This document shows positions 31,674 through 31,677 of a stretch of 31,677 nucleotides of DNA, piece after piece. Under the pieces are notes generated by a model, which was not told the DNA's origin, made no database searches, and saw nothing but the letters and a program-made list of their open reading frames with translations. The DNA is from Clostridia bacterium. Lineage in GTDB: Bacteria; Bacillota_A; Clostridia; Christensenellales; Aristaeellaceae. Position numbers and translations under genes: made by a program. Positions within the stretch are counted from its first letter, which is position 1. Every line of letters starts with the position of its first letter. Location of the stretch: contig JAFZQK010000058.1 of assembly GCA_017620455.1 (NCBI GenBank), positions 1 through 31,677 of the forward strand. Reading direction: 5' to 3'.

Positions 31674-31677
31674 ACCA

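Overview
The window is GC-rich bacterial chromosome, densely coded on both strands. Gram-positive hallmarks point to a GC-rich member of the Clostridia: the nadK-argR-recN cluster, FloA/NfeD, a DUF3298 (RsiV-like) protein, a CotH/DUF4956/VTC locus, and frequent GTG/TTG starts behind strong GGAGG ribosome binding sites. The genus cannot be named from the sequence. One AT-richer insertion sequence is the only clear mobile element. I saw no rRNA, tRNA, CRISPR array or prophage.

Layout. 1-5.76 kb (minus): from a promoter at 5757-5734, an orphan C-terminal domain of a tagaturonate reductase/mannitol dehydrogenase type protein, trmL, a one-TM small protein and two tandem family-4-type uracil-DNA glycosylases (one with and one without Fe-S cysteines). 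A second promoter then serves nfeD, floA, a one-TM Q-rich protein and a LytTR response regulator, ending at a terminator at 5-43. 5.77-6.47 kb (plus): pgsA. 6.49-9.83 kb (minus): a CNNM/CorC-type CBS protein, a lipoprotein and a DUF3298 protein. 9.87-11.06 kb (plus): two small unknown membrane proteins behind a leader with two near-identical 70-nt structured repeats. 11.06-15.9 kb (plus): CotH-kinase/lamin-tail protein, DUF4956 membrane protein and VTC-domain protein; the leader of cotH carries a third, diverged copy of the same RNA fold. 16.06-17.17 kb (minus): the threonylcarbamoyl-AMP synthase. 17.2-20.3 kb (plus): NAD kinase, ArgR and RecN.

20.32-22.05 kb is a complete IS3-family (IS150-like) element. 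It has TG...CA ends, a 3-bp target duplication, a programmed -1 frameshift site and a leader hairpin that covers the transposase ribosome binding site. It inserted into the loop of the intrinsic terminator between recN and the convergent histidine kinase gene, splitting that terminator.

22.1-26.1 kb (minus): an ApbE-like but apparently catalytically degenerate membrane protein, a CpsB/YwqE-type PHP phosphatase, an OmpR-type response regulator and its histidine kinase. 26.15-31.67 kb (minus): an oppBCDF-like peptide ABC transporter in which three of four subunits are abnormal. OppB has a greatly enlarged extracytoplasmic region, OppD has about 250 extra residues between Walker A and the Q-loop, and OppF has an N-terminal transmembrane anchor.

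The most promising candidates for undescribed biology are (1) the three-copy structured leader RNA shared by two unrelated transcription units and (2) the remodelled Opp transporter. All calls come from reading the sequence; no database search was done.
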